Shown here one piece after another: positions 52,597-62,682 of a stretch of DNA of 64,000 bases (position 1 is the first letter of the stretch; each line of letters begins with the position of its first letter). Under the pieces are notes generated by a model. The model was not told where the DNA came from and did no database searches. It was given only the letters and a program-made list of their open reading frames with translations. Source of the DNA: Pseudoalteromonas sp. SMS1 (GTDB lineage Bacteria > Pseudomonadota > Gammaproteobacteria > Enterobacterales > Alteromonadaceae); the NCBI RefSeq assembly GCF_021530565.1, contig NZ_JAKGBI010000001.1:124001-188000 (forward strand), in the 5' to 3' direction. Position numbers and translations under genes: made by a program.

Positions 52597-52884
52597 TTAT
52601 GCGTATATGTCAACACCGATCAGTGATTGAACTTCTGCGCGTCTGACCTGATTCTGAACGGAAGAGTATGCCTGAAGTGCTTTGTTTGAATTGAAGTCTG
52701 GCTGGTCGTATATGACATCACGTTTGCTTTGCTGAAATTGCTGTGCAAGCTTGATGCCTTCGGGGGAAAATTTAATTTCGTTGGTAAGCTTTGATTCATC
52801 AGGGCGTGACTCATCCCGACTCGCAACACGTTTTGAGTCCAGCTGGTATGTATGTTGATTTTGAACTAATTGATTAATTCTCAT
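52597..52884 (-). CDS. Conserved hypothetical protein (95 aa)
   Basis: The 95-residue soluble protein has a polar, Gln/Asn-rich N-terminus (RINQLVQNQHTYQLDSKRVA) and a C-terminal helical half ending SLIGVDIYA. It carries no signal or membrane segment. From memory, comparable short proteins sit next to tsaB in Alteromonadales, but I cannot name a family; a flagellar or regulatory role is only a guess. It is 40 bp downstream of tsaB on the same strand, likely in the same transcript. Confidence 0.65.
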   Translation of the reverse strand: MRINQLVQNQHTYQLDSKRVASRDESRPDESKLTNEIKFSPEGIKLAQQFQQSKRDVIYDQPDFNSNKALQAYSSVQNQVRRAEVQSLIGVDIYA

Positions 52885-52924
52885 CAGTCACGCCATAATT
52901 TGTGCCTAATTTAAGGATAGAGTC

Positions 52925-53611
52925 TTATTCTCTTCCTGGCAACTTTTTCCAAGTTACTGTATCTCTCACATAATGCGGTTGTGCATCTTGCGGGGCCACA
53001 GTTTCTCCCCTAGCGAATGCCTCATCGCCTAATGCCAACATAAACTCAGCGCTGGGGAGTGTAATACTTTCAATGACATTCACGGCCAACCTTTGGGCCG
53101 TGTCAGTGTAACTCTGCCACCCTGTACCTACAGCAGCAATGCCCGTGAAGTCTGCTTCAATAAGCTCAGGTTTAATGACGATTTCATCTCTTGTCGCTAC
53201 GGCATAGCCCTGACTGTCTTTCGTAAAATGGCCTAAGTAAACTTCTCCCATTCTCGCATCTATCGCACTGATCACCTCACTAAAATTGTGCGTAGTAATG
53301 GCCTGTTGGGCCATTGCATGCAAGGTTGAAATACCACACAGTGCCAGATTTGCAGAATACGCAAGTCCTTGTGCGACGGAAACCCCGATACGTACACCAG
53401 TGAAGCTACCTGGACCACGGCCATAGACGATGCCGTCGAGTTCCTTCAACGTACAGTTTGCTTGATTAAGTAGCGACTCGACAAGCGGGAGGATCTTCTG
53501 GCTGTGCTGCTGTGGGCATTCTTCAAAATGCGTAAAAGTATTGCCACTAAAGTGAAGCGCAAGGCTCAATGCTTCAGTTGACGCGTCAATGGCTAGCAAA
53601 TTATGTTTCAT
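52925..53611 (-). CDS. tsaB: tRNA threonylcarbamoyladenosine synthesis protein TsaB
   Basis: The 228-residue cytoplasmic protein is a partner of TsaD and TsaE in making t6A at position 37 of ANN-decoding tRNAs. It shows the ASKHA-type start LLAIDASTEALSLAL and the signature GRGPGSFTGVRIGVSVAQGL. Family size and order are normal. The start overlaps the end of yoaA by 11 bp, as in many gammaproteobacteria, so they form an operon. Confidence 0.95.
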   Translation of the reverse strand: MKHNLLAIDASTEALSLALHFSGNTFTHFEECPQQHSQKILPLVESLLNQANCTLKELDGIVYGRGPGSFTGVRIGVSVAQGLAYSANLALCGISTLHAMAQQAITTHNFSEVISAIDARMGEVYLGHFTKDSQGYAVATRDEIVIKPELIEADFTGIAAVGTGWQSYTDTAQRLAVNVIESITLPSAEFMLALGDEAFARGETVAPQDAQPHYVRDTVTWKKLPGRE

Positions 53612-55523
53612 GTTTATCGATATTCTCTAAAAAGTTTAAGGCCTTATCTAAGTCTCTTGTGCGAGTCATGTCTGGTAGGCTCTTAATAAACGTTTCCCCG
53701 TATTTTCTCGTAACTAAGCGATTATCGCAAATGATCAATACACCTTTATCACTTCTATCACGAATTAATCGCCCAACGCCCTGCTTCAAGGCAATAACCG
53801 CTTGTGGTAATTGAATGTCTTCAAACGGCGCTTTGCCGCTAATTTCGGCATCTTTCATTTTTGCTTGCAGTAGCGGATCGTCCGGAGAGGCAAAGGGTAA
53901 CTTGTCTATCACAACGCAGCTTAACGCATCGCCTCTTACATCCACACCTTCCCAAAAAGATGCTGTACCGAGCAAAACGGCATTCCCGTGTCTGACAAAC
54001 TGTTCAAGAATGATGCGCTTTGAAGACTGGCCCTGCATAAATACGGGGTATTCTGTCGCAGTACTGATCCCTTCATAGACCAAGTGCATCACACGATAAC
54101 TTGTAAAGAGTAAAAATGTCCTACCCTGCGCGGCTTTAATTACAGATTTAGCCACTTTGACCAAAGCGTGAGGCATTAACTCATCTTTAGTCTCTGGCAG
54201 GTATCTAGGCAAGCAGAGTAAAGCCTGTTTTTTATAGTCAAACGGACTATCTACAATTTTGTGATAGTCAGGCTTAAGTCCCAAACTTGAGTTGAAGTGT
54301 GTCAGGCTATTGTCCACCGACAATGTTGCAGAGGTAAATACAAAGCCCGCTTCCGTTTTTGTCACTAACTCTTGAAATCGCTTCGAGACATCTAGTGGTG
54401 TGATATGAATGGTCACAAATCGTCTTGTCGTTTCGAACCAGTAACTGTATCCCGTTTGTGTGACATCAAACGCCCTTTCCATTTGACCTTTAAAGGCCAA
54501 TACGCGTTCAAACGGATGCTCAATTTTTTCACTTCTATCCAAACAAAGCTTAAGCACTTTGTATAGAAAATCAAGATTACTGATAACCCTATGCAGTGCT
54601 TCGCAAATTACTTTGTCTTGAAGCGCTTCTCGCCAATCTCCGCGCGCGCCGTCACCACCAAATACTAACCTCAGATCTGCGATACTTGTAGTCAGTTTAT
54701 TGAGTGTTTTCCCCAACTGAAGCATATCTGGAATATCACTGAGATAGATAACGCGTATATCGTTTACTAAATCTTGCAATTGCTTGGTGCTGATTGTTTC
54801 ACCGAAGTAGTCGCTTGCGATTTCATTGACCTGATGTGCTTCATCGAAAATATAGGTGTCTGCAGTTGGCATAAGTTCCGCGAAACCCGAATCTTTTACG
54901 GCCATATCCGCAAAAAATAAGTGATGGTTAATAACCACTAAATCCGCTTCCATCGCTTTCAAACGCGCTTTTCTTATATAACACTCAGAAAAATCGGGGC
55001 ACTCTTTACCTAAGCAATTATCTGCGGTTGAACTGACGTAAGGGAGTACCTTGGCATCTTCTTCAATGCCAACACAATCAGCTAAGTCACCACTTTGGGT
55101 TTCAGTCGCAAATTTTGCAACCATTGCCAGCTGATGCATAACATCAGGGTCGTCAGTTGGGACATGCGCAACATGTTGACTGAGACGGTAGGTACATAGG
55201 TAATTCGCACGTCCTTTGAGCAACGCCGTCTTCCGACCTTTCTTTAGTGCTTTTACTAAACTAGGTAAGTCACGATGGTACAGTTGCTCTTGAAGCGCTT
55301 TAGAGCCTGTAGAGATAATGACTTTGTTATTATTGATTAGGGCTGGTACTAGATATGCGAATGTTTTTCCGGTGCCGGTGCCAGCTTCGACAACACATTG
55401 GCCGCCGTTTTTAACGATACCGTCAATCGCGACCGACATTTCGATCTGCGGCTGTCTTGGTTGGTACCCCTTAAAGTGTTGAGCAAGGGGGCCTGTAGAT
55501 GAAAAGTACTGTTCTATTGACAA
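53601..55523 (-). CDS. yoaA: DinG/XPD-family DNA helicase YoaA
   Basis: The 640-residue 5'-3' DNA helicase has Walker A EAGTGTGKT (about 42-50), DEAH box (FDEAHQVNE) and the four Cys of an iron-sulfur cluster (YLCTYR, DNCLGKECPDFSEC). The C-terminal helicase motif is GVGRLIRDRSDKG. It acts in DNA damage tolerance with Pol III chi subunit in E. coli. The start is a TTG at 55523: no in-frame ATG precedes it before an upstream stop, and the residues that follow match YoaA N-termini; the next in-frame ATG would lose a conserved stretch. The end overlaps tsaB. Confidence 0.93.
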   Translation of the reverse strand: MSIEQYFSSTGPLAQHFKGYQPRQPQIEMSVAIDGIVKNGGQCVVEAGTGTGKTFAYLVPALINNNKVIISTGSKALQEQLYHRDLPSLVKALKKGRKTALLKGRANYLCTYRLSQHVAHVPTDDPDVMHQLAMVAKFATETQSGDLADCVGIEEDAKVLPYVSSTADNCLGKECPDFSECYIRKARLKAMEADLVVINHHLFFADMAVKDSGFAELMPTADTYIFDEAHQVNEIASDYFGETISTKQLQDLVNDIRVIYLSDIPDMLQLGKTLNKLTTSIADLRLVFGGDGARGDWREALQDKVICEALHRVISNLDFLYKVLKLCLDRSEKIEHPFERVLAFKGQMERAFDVTQTGYSYWFETTRRFVTIHITPLDVSKRFQELVTKTEAGFVFTSATLSVDNSLTHFNSSLGLKPDYHKIVDSPFDYKKQALLCLPRYLPETKDELMPHALVKVAKSVIKAAQGRTFLLFTSYRVMHLVYEGISTATEYPVFMQGQSSKRIILEQFVRHGNAVLLGTASFWEGVDVRGDALSCVVIDKLPFASPDDPLLQAKMKDAEISGKAPFEDIQLPQAVIALKQGVGRLIRDRSDKGVLIICDNRLVTRKYGETFIKSLPDMTRTRDLDKALNFLENIDKHET

Positions 55524-55680
55524 TGAAAACGCGAGCTCAGCTTAAATAAGTCGAGCAATTTTAATTTTAAAACACCAAATGAGCAAGCAGCCGGCACGAC
55601 TGGACTAGTAATAATCATATGCATAATACGGTATGGTAGTTTTTTGCGCTTGGCTTATTAAACGACATGATCCTATCGTT

Positions 55681-55917
55681 TCAAGCCCAAGTATCTAAAT
55701 GGTCTTGCTCATTTACATCTGCCTCTGCATTTTGACCACTCTCTTCTGATAAATTGCGCGCTGATTTTTCTTTCAATTCACTATCGATTTGATTGGCCAA
55801 TGACTTTCCTTTGATCTTTTCAGCTTTGTTGTCTAACACGCCAACAATTTTAAATGGGCCGTTATGCGCAACTTTTAATCTAACTATGGGCGCCATATAT
55901 GGCTTAAAAACGTCCAT
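55681..55917 (-). CDS. Small acidic hypothetical protein (78 aa)
   Basis: The 78-residue protein is not recognised. It has a beta-prone N-terminal half (YMAPIVRLKVAHNGPFKIVGVL) and an acidic, disordered tail. The strong GGAGGT ribosome site 8 bp before its ATG supports a real gene. It lies between yoaA and the his leader on the minus strand, divergent from the his operon. Nothing indicates a function. Confidence 0.65.
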   Translation of the reverse strand: MDVFKPYMAPIVRLKVAHNGPFKIVGVLDNKAEKIKGKSLANQIDSELKEKSARNLSEESGQNAEADVNEQDHLDTWA

Positions 55918-55983
55918 CTTGATTACCTCCGGATTCAGAAGCTATTGACCTATATACTTATTATCGACTGATATAATTTATAC

Positions 55984-56083
55984 TTTAATTTAAATTAAAA
56001 AGTACTTGCACGGGCTGTCACTTTCATGATTATCTATAAAAAGTTAATTGAATGACACAAAATTTTACATAACAGGTAATCAC
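55984..56083 (+). promoter_or_regulatory. Probable his promoter region
   Basis: AT-rich sequence upstream of the leader contains TTGCAC (56006-56011) as a possible -35; with a spacer of 18 to 19 bp a weak -10 (TTATCT or TATCTA) falls near 56030-56036. The match is poor, so the start site is uncertain. Confidence 0.3.
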
Positions 56084-56134
56084 ATGTTTTTAAATCTGAC
56101 AGCTGTACATCATCACCATCATACATCGGGATAG
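56084..56134 (+). CDS. hisL: his operon leader peptide HisL
   Basis: A 16-codon frame from ATG 56084 reads MFLNLTAVHHHHHTSG and stops at TAG 56132-56134. Five consecutive His codons (CAT CAT CAC CAT CAT) make ribosome progress depend on charged tRNA-His. It precedes the attenuator and hisG in the classical order. Enteric HisL has seven His; five here is fewer but functional in principle. It is too short for ordinary gene finders. Confidence 0.92.
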   Translation: MFLNLTAVHHHHHTSG

Positions 56135-56146
56135 CCTGTCAGGTAT

Positions 56147-56237
56147 TTCGCTGGTGGGTTATTCCTTAAAGGAACCTCCGGCGAACCAAGTAACAAATTC
56201 AAATTTATTTTCGCCCTGAGGTTCCCTCGGGGTTTTT
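56147..56237 (+). terminator. his attenuator: pause, antiterminator and terminator stems
   Basis: Three mutually exclusive stems are visible. TTCGCTGG.. (from about 56147) can pair with CCGGCGAA (56178-56185), the pause stem. GGAACCTC with GGCGA (56171-56184) pairs with TCGCC and GAGGTTCC (56211-56225), the antiterminator. CCCTGAGG (56214-56221) pairs with CCTCGGGG (56225-56232) followed by TTTTT, the terminator. When the ribosome stalls at the His codons the antiterminator forms and the operon is read. Confidence 0.9.
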
Positions 56238-56263
56238 AGTTTTTAATATTAGGAAAATAAATT

Positions 56264-57163
56264 ATGAATACTTCTACGCGCTTACGTATCGCAATTCAAA
56301 AATCTGGACGTTTATCCAAAGACTGTCAGTCACTTCTGAAGCAATTGGGTATCAAGCTCAATTTACGAGAGCAACGCTTAATCGCACACTCAACTAACAT
56401 GCCAATCGACGTCCTTCGCGTCAGAGATGACGACATCCCAGGCCTGGTGATGGACGGAGTATGTGACCTAGGTATTGTCGGTGAGAACGTTTTAGTTGAA
56501 ACGCAAGCTGAGCGTGAACGCGTTGGTCAACCTAATGCTGTAAAACAACTTTCTAAGCTTGATTTTGGTTATTGTCGACTTGCGCTCGCTTGGCCTCAAG
56601 AGTTAGGCCAGCAATCCAAAGATTGGTTTAATGGCAAACGTATCGCAACGACTTACCCTGAAATTCTCAAGCAATATCTTGCATCTGAAAATATTGATGC
56701 CAGTGTTGTTATGCTTACGGGCTCCGTTGAAGTCGCCCCTCGCGCTGGTCTCGCAGATGCCATCTGTGACCTAGTCTCAACGGGTGCGACCTTAGAAGCT
56801 AATGGATTAATGCAAGGTGAAACAATATTAGAATCAAATGCTTGCCTAATCCAAAATGCAAACTTGAATGATGATGCCAAGCTATCTCTCATTAACAAGT
56901 TACTCCCGCGCTTAAAAGGGGTTAAACAAGCCAAAGAAAGTAAGTACATCATGCTGCACGCACCAAAAGCGAAATTAGATGAAGTCTGCGAATTACTGCC
57001 CGGTACTGGTCAGCCAACTTTACTAGCCCTTGCAGGAAGCGAAGACTATGTCGCTTTGCACATGGTTAGCAGTGAAACTCTATTTTGGGAAACGATGGAA
57101 GAGCTTAAAAGCCTCGGGGCGAATTCTATCCTGGTAATGCCAATCGAGAAAATGATGGAGTAA
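56264..57163 (+). CDS. hisG: ATP phosphoribosyltransferase, long form
   Basis: The first step of histidine synthesis (ATP + PRPP to phosphoribosyl-ATP). At 299 residues it is the long form with a C-terminal ACT-like regulatory domain (about 225-299), which gives histidine feedback inhibition and removes any need for HisZ. N-terminal motifs: [13 protein letters not shown], and the PRPP-binding [25 protein letters not shown] region (in part). It begins 27 bp after the attenuator and is followed by hisD after 3 bp. Confidence 0.97.
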   Translation: MNTSTRLRIAIQKSGRLSKDCQSLLKQLGIKLNLREQRLIAHSTNMPIDVLRVRDDDIPGLVMDGVCDLGIVGENVLVETQAERERVGQPNAVKQLSKLDFGYCRLALAWPQELGQQSKDWFNGKRIATTYPEILKQYLASENIDASVVMLTGSVEVAPRAGLADAICDLVSTGATLEANGLMQGETILESNACLIQNANLNDDAKLSLINKLLPRLKGVKQAKESKYIMLHAPKAKLDEVCELLPGTGQPTLLALAGSEDYVALHMVSSETLFWETMEELKSLGANSILVMPIEKMME

Positions 57164-57166
57164 ATC

Positions 57167-58462
57167 ATGCTGGTTTGGAATGAGTTAGATAGCCAAGCAC
57201 GACAAACAGCGCTGACCCGACCTGCGGTAAGTGCAGGTGTAGAGATACAGGCCGCTGTTGAGCGCATTATTGCACAGGTAGAGGCGCGTGGTGATGAAGC
57301 GCTACTCGCACTGGCAAGTCAATTTGATGGCAGAGTATCACCTCGCCTACGAGTGCCTAGTATTGAGATTGAGCAAAGTGAGCAAAGCCTTAGCAGTGAA
57401 TTGAAAAGTGCCATTGATCTAGCATATGACAACATAAAGAAATTTCATGAATTGCAGCTGCCTCAGCCAAAACAACTAGAGACTCAACCAGGCGTATCGT
57501 GTGAATTACGATTCCAACCAATTGATGCAGTTGGGATTTATGTACCAGGAGGGAGTGCCCCCCTACCATCTTCAGTTTTGATGCAAGGAGTCTGCGCTCA
57601 ATTAAGTGGCGCAGGTACTGTTGTTCTAGCGACCCCTGTCAAAGGACGAGAAACAATTCACCCTGCGATTCTGTATGCAGCAAAAAAGTGTGGAATTAAC
57701 ACTATCATCGAAAGCGGCGGTGCAGGCGTCATTGCGGCGATGGCTTTGGGAACAGAGTCGGTACCCAAAGTGAGTAAAGTATTTGGCCCGGGCAACGCTT
57801 ATGTCACGATGGCGAAACAATGTCTTTCACAATCAGTGCCCGGTTTTGCCATTGATATGCCGGCAGGCCCTTCTGAAGTGTTAGTCATCGCAGATAAAAC
57901 AGCAAACCCAGCCTTTTCGGCCGCTGACTTATTGTCACAGGCCGAGCATGGTGTTGATTCACAGGTTATCCTTCTGAGCGATGACAAGAGGTTTATCAAA
58001 GAAGTCTACGCAGAAATTGACCGCCAACTCCGTATGCTTAGTCGCGCTGATATCGCCAAAAAGGCGATGAAAAATAGTTCACTCATTTTAGTTGACTCTA
58101 TTGACCAAGCGTTTGAATTATCTTCTGAATATGGTCCGGAACACCTTATTTTACAGTGCAAAGATGCATACTCTAAACTGGACAAAGTCAAAAATGCAGG
58201 CTCCGTGTTTGTTGGTGACTATACGCCAGAGTCCGCTGGTGACTATGCCTCTGGCACAAATCACGTACTGCCTACATATGGATATAGCAAAACGTACTCG
58301 AGCTTAAATTTAATGGACTTTTTTAGAACCTACACAGTACAAGCAATCACAAAAGCGGGTTTAACGTCATTAAGTAAGGCTATTTTGCCTCTCGCGGAAG
58401 CCGAAGGGTTAGATGCGCACGCCAATGCCGTTGCAATCAGATTAGAAGGTGGAAGAAATTGA
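57167..58462 (+). CDS. hisD: Histidinol dehydrogenase
   Basis: The last two steps (histidinol to histidinal to histidine, NAD+). The 431-residue enzyme is of normal length with FGPGNAYVTMAKQ, GPSEVLVIAD, the Zn/base motif AEHGVDSQVILL and the C-terminal GTNHVLPTYGYSKTYSSL. ATG 57167 follows hisG by 3 bp. Its TGA (58460-58462) overlaps the hisC ATG by one base. Confidence 0.97.
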   Translation: MLVWNELDSQARQTALTRPAVSAGVEIQAAVERIIAQVEARGDEALLALASQFDGRVSPRLRVPSIEIEQSEQSLSSELKSAIDLAYDNIKKFHELQLPQPKQLETQPGVSCELRFQPIDAVGIYVPGGSAPLPSSVLMQGVCAQLSGAGTVVLATPVKGRETIHPAILYAAKKCGINTIIESGGAGVIAAMALGTESVPKVSKVFGPGNAYVTMAKQCLSQSVPGFAIDMPAGPSEVLVIADKTANPAFSAADLLSQAEHGVDSQVILLSDDKRFIKEVYAEIDRQLRMLSRADIAKKAMKNSSLILVDSIDQAFELSSEYGPEHLILQCKDAYSKLDKVKNAGSVFVGDYTPESAGDYASGTNHVLPTYGYSKTYSSLNLMDFFRTYTVQAITKAGLTSLSKAILPLAEAEGLDAHANAVAIRLEGGRN

Positions 58463-59511
58463 TGTCAGAATCATTGTTACCAAAGAATATTGCAGAGCTA
58501 AAAGCATATAGTTCAGCAAAGAGTGAGAAGCTGACTGGAACGACATGGCTTAATGCAAATGAGAGCCCCTATGCTAAAGAGTTTCAACTGAATCTTAACA
58601 ACCTTAATCGATACCCCGAGCCACAACCTGAAAATGTGATTAAGGCCTATTGTAATTATTCACAACTGAATCCAGAACAAGTGCTGATGACACGTGGCGC
58701 CGATGAAGGAATAGAACTTCTTATGCGCACGTATTGCGAATCGGGTAAAGACAGCATCGCCATTTTCACGCCGACTTACGGCATGTATAAGGTTTCGGCT
58801 GATACCCAAAATATCGCAATCAATGAACTTGACCAATCACTGCTACTAGATGGTGAAGTTTGTGAAATAACTCAATCTGTCGGCAATGCTAAACTCGTAT
58901 TTGTTTGCAACCCGAATAACCCAACCGGTAGCCTAACCCCAGTCAGCAAAATTGCAGCGCTGGCGAAGTCACTTGAAGGCAAAGCGATCGTCGTTGTAGA
59001 TGAAGCGTATATCGAATTTTGCCCCGAGCAAAGCGCAGTGTCTCTGCTTCAAGACTTTGACAATATCGCTGTGCTAAGAACGCTTTCAAAAGCGTTTGCC
59101 TTAGCCGGCTTGAGAACGGGTTTTCTATTGGCCAACGCAGACCTTTTGGTTGCGGTAAGAAAAGTCATCGCGCCCTACCCGGTTTCCACAGCTGTTGCAC
59201 TTATTGCAGAACAGGCACTGAGCTCAGACTCAGTGACTCAAATGCGCCGTCAAGTCGCTATATTAAATGGCAATAAAACGAGACTCAAAACGCTGCTGAG
59301 CGAGTCTTCAAAAGTGACGCAAGTACTATCTGGTGAAGGTAACTTTGTGACGTTGCAGTTGCGCAATAAATGTGACATTGACGTAGCTATGCGAACAGGG
59401 ACCATCATGCGCCCCTTCACTTTATTTGGTGAAGATAATTGGCTGCGTATATCCATCGGTAACGAACAAGAATTAGAGCAAGTCAAACTCTGGCTTGAGC
59501 AACCAGAGTAA
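58462..59511 (+). CDS. hisC: Histidinol-phosphate aminotransferase
   Basis: PLP-dependent class I/II aminotransferase of 349 residues that makes histidinol phosphate from imidazole acetol phosphate. It has the NPNNPTGSL loop, VVDEAYIEF, and the PLP-Lys in LRTLSKAFALAGLR. The start is ATG 58462 (the base sequence ATTGATG joins it to the hisD stop); a TTG one codon earlier is in the ORF but is unlikely. It is 13 bp before hisB. Confidence 0.96.
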   Translation: MSESLLPKNIAELKAYSSAKSEKLTGTTWLNANESPYAKEFQLNLNNLNRYPEPQPENVIKAYCNYSQLNPEQVLMTRGADEGIELLMRTYCESGKDSIAIFTPTYGMYKVSADTQNIAINELDQSLLLDGEVCEITQSVGNAKLVFVCNPNNPTGSLTPVSKIAALAKSLEGKAIVVVDEAYIEFCPEQSAVSLLQDFDNIAVLRTLSKAFALAGLRTGFLLANADLLVAVRKVIAPYPVSTAVALIAEQALSSDSVTQMRRQVAILNGNKTRLKTLLSESSKVTQVLSGEGNFVTLQLRNKCDIDVAMRTGTIMRPFTLFGEDNWLRISIGNEQELEQVKLWLEQPE

Positions 59512-59524
59512 GTAAGGAAGTAAA

Positions 59525-60586
59525 ATGAGTACGCCGTATCTATTTATAGACCGAGATGGCACCTTAATTGAGGAGCCAGTAACCGATAAACAAGTAGACA
59601 GTTTGGAAAAATTAGCGCTACTACCTGATGTAATTCCAGCCATGCTTGCACTGCAAAATGCGGGGTACAAACTTGTCATGGTGTCAAACCAAGATGGGTT
59701 AGGCACCGCAAGTTTTCCAGAAGAGGATTTCGCGGCACCACACAATATGATGATGAGCATATTTACCTCGCAAGGCATTAAGTTTGATGAAGTTCTGATC
59801 TGTCCACACTTTGATGAGGACAACTGCGATTGTCGAAAACCGAAAACAGGTTTGTTAACAAGCATCATGCGATCTGGAAAAGTAGACTTATCACGCTCTT
59901 TTGTTATTGGCGATCGCCAAACTGATCTTGAGCTAGCCAAAAACCTATGTATCGAAGGTATCTTGTACGAACAAAATTGGCCACAAATTGTGACTCAACT
60001 CACAACTCAAAACCGTGAAGCCAAGATAGTCAGGAACACGAAAGAAACGCAAATTTCTGTCGCGGCTAATTTGGACCAAAATGCGCTAGGTGAAATAAGT
60101 ACGGGGCTAGGCTTTTTTGACCACATGTTAGACCAAATCAGAACACACGCGAATATTGGGCTGAATATTGCAGCAAGGGGCGACTTACACATAGATGAGC
60201 ACCACCTAGTCGAGGATGTTGGGATTGCACTTGGCCAAGTACTTAAGCAAGCATTAGGCACAAAGTCACAAATAGCACGATATGGATTCTCTCTACCGAT
60301 GGATGAGTGTAAAGCGGAATGTCAGCTAGATTTATCAGGCCGCGCGTCATTTGTCCTCAACGCTGACTTTAGCCGCGACATGGTGGGTGACTTAGATGTA
60401 CAAATGGTAGAGCACTTTTTTAAATCACTTGCTGATAATGCTCAAATTAGTTTGATTTTGAGTGTGTCAGAGGGTAATTGTCACCACCAAGTAGAAGGGT
60501 TATTTAAAGCATTTTCTCGTGCACTTAGAATGGCAATAGCGAAGGATGCAACGCAACAAACGGCGAGCTCTAAGGGGTGTTTATGA
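59525..60586 (+). CDS. hisB: Bifunctional histidinol-phosphatase/imidazoleglycerol-phosphate dehydratase
   Basis: The 353-residue enzyme fuses a HAD-type phosphatase (about 1-165: [21 protein letters not shown] and a Cys/His zinc site [15 protein letters not shown]) with IGP dehydratase (about 166-353: [44 protein letters not shown]). The fusion is typical of gammaproteobacteria. It catalyses steps 6 and 8 of the pathway. ATG 59525; the stop overlaps the hisH start. Confidence 0.97.
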   Translation: MSTPYLFIDRDGTLIEEPVTDKQVDSLEKLALLPDVIPAMLALQNAGYKLVMVSNQDGLGTASFPEEDFAAPHNMMMSIFTSQGIKFDEVLICPHFDEDNCDCRKPKTGLLTSIMRSGKVDLSRSFVIGDRQTDLELAKNLCIEGILYEQNWPQIVTQLTTQNREAKIVRNTKETQISVAANLDQNALGEISTGLGFFDHMLDQIRTHANIGLNIAARGDLHIDEHHLVEDVGIALGQVLKQALGTKSQIARYGFSLPMDECKAECQLDLSGRASFVLNADFSRDMVGDLDVQMVEHFFKSLADNAQISLILSVSEGNCHHQVEGLFKAFSRALRMAIAKDATQQTASSKGCL

Positions 60587-61173
60587 TAGCAATAATCAAT
60601 ACGGGTTGCGCCAATATAAATTCAGTTAGATTTGCTTTTGAACGACTTGGAGTAACACCGGAGATCATTTCAAACCCTGAACAGCTAAAAGGGTTTGATC
60701 GCGCAATACTACCAGGTGTCGGGCACGCCAACGTTGCTATGAAGCGCTTAGTTGATCAAGGCTGGAAAGAGGCGATTGCCCAGTATGAGAAACCTTTGAT
60801 GGGGATCTGCCTAGGGATGCAATTACTGTGTGACTACAGTGAAGAAGGCCAAATCAATGGCCTTGGAATGATAAATGGACCAGTTACACAGTTGCGTACA
60901 GGTGACCTGACGAGCCCTCATATGGGCTGGAATACAATACAAATCGTTGGCCAACACCCTTTAACAAGAAACATAGATCTAAATGACCAAGTGTATTTTG
61001 TGCATAGCTTTGCACACGCGGTGAATGAGACAACGCTCGCTCAATGTATTTATGGGCAACCCTTTTCAGCCATTGTTGCGAAGGACAACTATGCAGGAAT
61101 GCAGTTTCACCCTGAAAAGAGCGCCAAAGTGGGTGCAAAGCTCTTAAATAACTTCATGCAATGGCAAGTTTAA
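60583..61173 (+). CDS. hisH: Imidazole glycerol phosphate synthase, glutamine amidotransferase subunit
   Basis: The 196-residue class I amidotransferase supplies ammonia to HisF. Catalytic Cys in [10 protein letters not shown], His and Glu in GMQFHPEKS. The start is ATG 60583, behind AAGGGG and overlapping the hisB TGA (ATGA); a GTG two codons upstream is in frame but less likely. It lies 13 bp before hisA. Confidence 0.96.
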   Translation: MIAIINTGCANINSVRFAFERLGVTPEIISNPEQLKGFDRAILPGVGHANVAMKRLVDQGWKEAIAQYEKPLMGICLGMQLLCDYSEEGQINGLGMINGPVTQLRTGDLTSPHMGWNTIQIVGQHPLTRNIDLNDQVYFVHSFAHAVNETTLAQCIYGQPFSAIVAKDNYAGMQFHPEKSAKVGAKLLNNFMQWQV

Positions 61174-61186
61174 AAAGGACAAAATA

Positions 61187-61921
61187 ATGATTATTCCAGC
61201 TTTAGATGTGTTAGATAGCCAAATCGTCCGTTTATATCAAGGCAAATATGATACGGCTCAGTTTTACCCTTTTGACTTGCAAAAGAGATTACATGAATAC
61301 CAAGATTGTGGAGCGATTAAACTCCACTTAGTCGACCTCGAAGGCGCGCGCGATCCCAGTAAAAAACAGTGGCAGCAAATTCAAAAAGCCACCAGCCAAC
61401 TCGATACGCCCTACCAGATCGGCGGCGGAATTCGCTCCTACGACGACATTAAACAATGGTTAAAAGCCGGTGCAGGCCAAGTGGTTATCGGTTCATTAGC
61501 TGTCGACCAAAAAGAGCAGCTAGCTCAGTGGATAGAAGAGTTTGGTGCAGAACGTTTTGTCATTGCATTGGATGTCAACAAGACAGCCAATGGCTGGTCT
61601 GTCGCCACTCACGGCTGGTTGAGTGACTCTAGCGTTTCTTTATTCGAGTTAATCGACTTTTATCTCGCGGTTGGTGTGTATGACTTTTTATGCACAGATA
61701 TTAGTAAAGATGGCACCATGACAGGCCCCTCCTTTGAATTATACGAGCAAATAGTAGGCCACAACCCAGCCGCTAAAGTACAAGCATCTGGTGGCGTAAG
61801 TTCATTAGAAGACATTAAAAAGCTCGTAAAGATTGGCGTCAGCGGCATTATATTGGGCAAGTCATTACTAGATAACGCATTCACAGTTGAGGAGGCCATT
61901 GCATGTTATCGAAGCGAATAA
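61187..61921 (+). CDS. hisA: ProFAR isomerase
   Basis: A 244-residue (beta/alpha)8 barrel that opens the ring of ProFAR by Amadori rearrangement. It shows [21 protein letters not shown] (catalytic Asp in PALD; shown in part), GGGIRSYDD, and the second half [14 protein letters not shown] with Asp and the [12 protein letters not shown] phosphate loop. ATG 61187 behind AAAGGA. The end overlaps hisF by 19 bp. Confidence 0.97.
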   Translation: MIIPALDVLDSQIVRLYQGKYDTAQFYPFDLQKRLHEYQDCGAIKLHLVDLEGARDPSKKQWQQIQKATSQLDTPYQIGGGIRSYDDIKQWLKAGAGQVVIGSLAVDQKEQLAQWIEEFGAERFVIALDVNKTANGWSVATHGWLSDSSVSLFELIDFYLAVGVYDFLCTDISKDGTMTGPSFELYEQIVGHNPAAKVQASGGVSSLEDIKKLVKIGVSGIILGKSLLDNAFTVEEAIACYRSE

Positions 61922-62682
61922 TCCCCTGTCTGGATGTAAAAGATGGTCAGGTTGTAAAAGGTGTTAAGTTCAAACAGCACGAAGTTGTTGGAGACATCAT
62001 TGAGCTCGCCAAACTATACAGTGAACACGGCGCGGATGAGTTAGTGTTTTACGAGATTAGCGCCAGTGTAGAAAAACGCCTGCTTGATTTAAATTGGGTG
62101 CGGGACATAGCTCGTAATATCGACATTCCCTTTTGTGTGGCCGGAGGCATCAAGTCAGTTGAAGATGCGGCAAAAGTACTGGAACAAGGTGCGGATAAAA
62201 TTTCAATCAACAGCCCTGCTATTGCGAGGCCAGAATTGATAAAAGAATTACATGACGAATTCGGAAAGCAATGTGTAGTCGTTGGTGTTGATAGCTTTTA
62301 TGACGAACAAACTGGCGAATACCTTGTCTATCAATTCACTGGCGACCCCAATGCTGCGAGCCAGACACGCTATAAGACTCAAGAGTGGATATCTAAAGTT
62401 CAAGCGTTGGGTGCTGGTGAAATCGTCCTCAATTGTATGAATCAAGATGGTGTTCGAAAAGGGTATGATATTAAACAACTAAAAGAAATGCGCGCACTCT
62501 GCGATATCCCATTGATCGCATCAGGGGGCGCAGGGAAAGTCGAAGACTTTTCTGAAGTTTTCACTGACGCGAATGTGGATGGCGCGCTTGCTGCGAGTGT
62601 ATTTCACAAGCAAGTGATACAAATACCAACACTGAAACAATATTTAGCGAACAATAAGGTGGCAACAAGATTATGCAGCTAA
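61903..62682 (+). CDS. hisF: Imidazole glycerol phosphate synthase, cyclase subunit
   Basis: A 259-residue barrel that joins ammonia from HisH to PRFAR to make imidazole glycerol phosphate and AICAR. Catalytic Asp residues in [16 protein letters not shown] and [14 protein letters not shown]; phosphate loops in [21 protein letters not shown] (in part) and [12 protein letters not shown]. It overlaps hisA by 19 bp and hisI by 10 bp. Confidence 0.97.
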   Translation: MLSKRIIPCLDVKDGQVVKGVKFKQHEVVGDIIELAKLYSEHGADELVFYEISASVEKRLLDLNWVRDIARNIDIPFCVAGGIKSVEDAAKVLEQGADKISINSPAIARPELIKELHDEFGKQCVVVGVDSFYDEQTGEYLVYQFTGDPNAASQTRYKTQEWISKVQALGAGEIVLNCMNQDGVRKGYDIKQLKEMRALCDIPLIASGGAGKVEDFSEVFTDANVDGALAASVFHKQVIQIPTLKQYLANNKVATRLCS

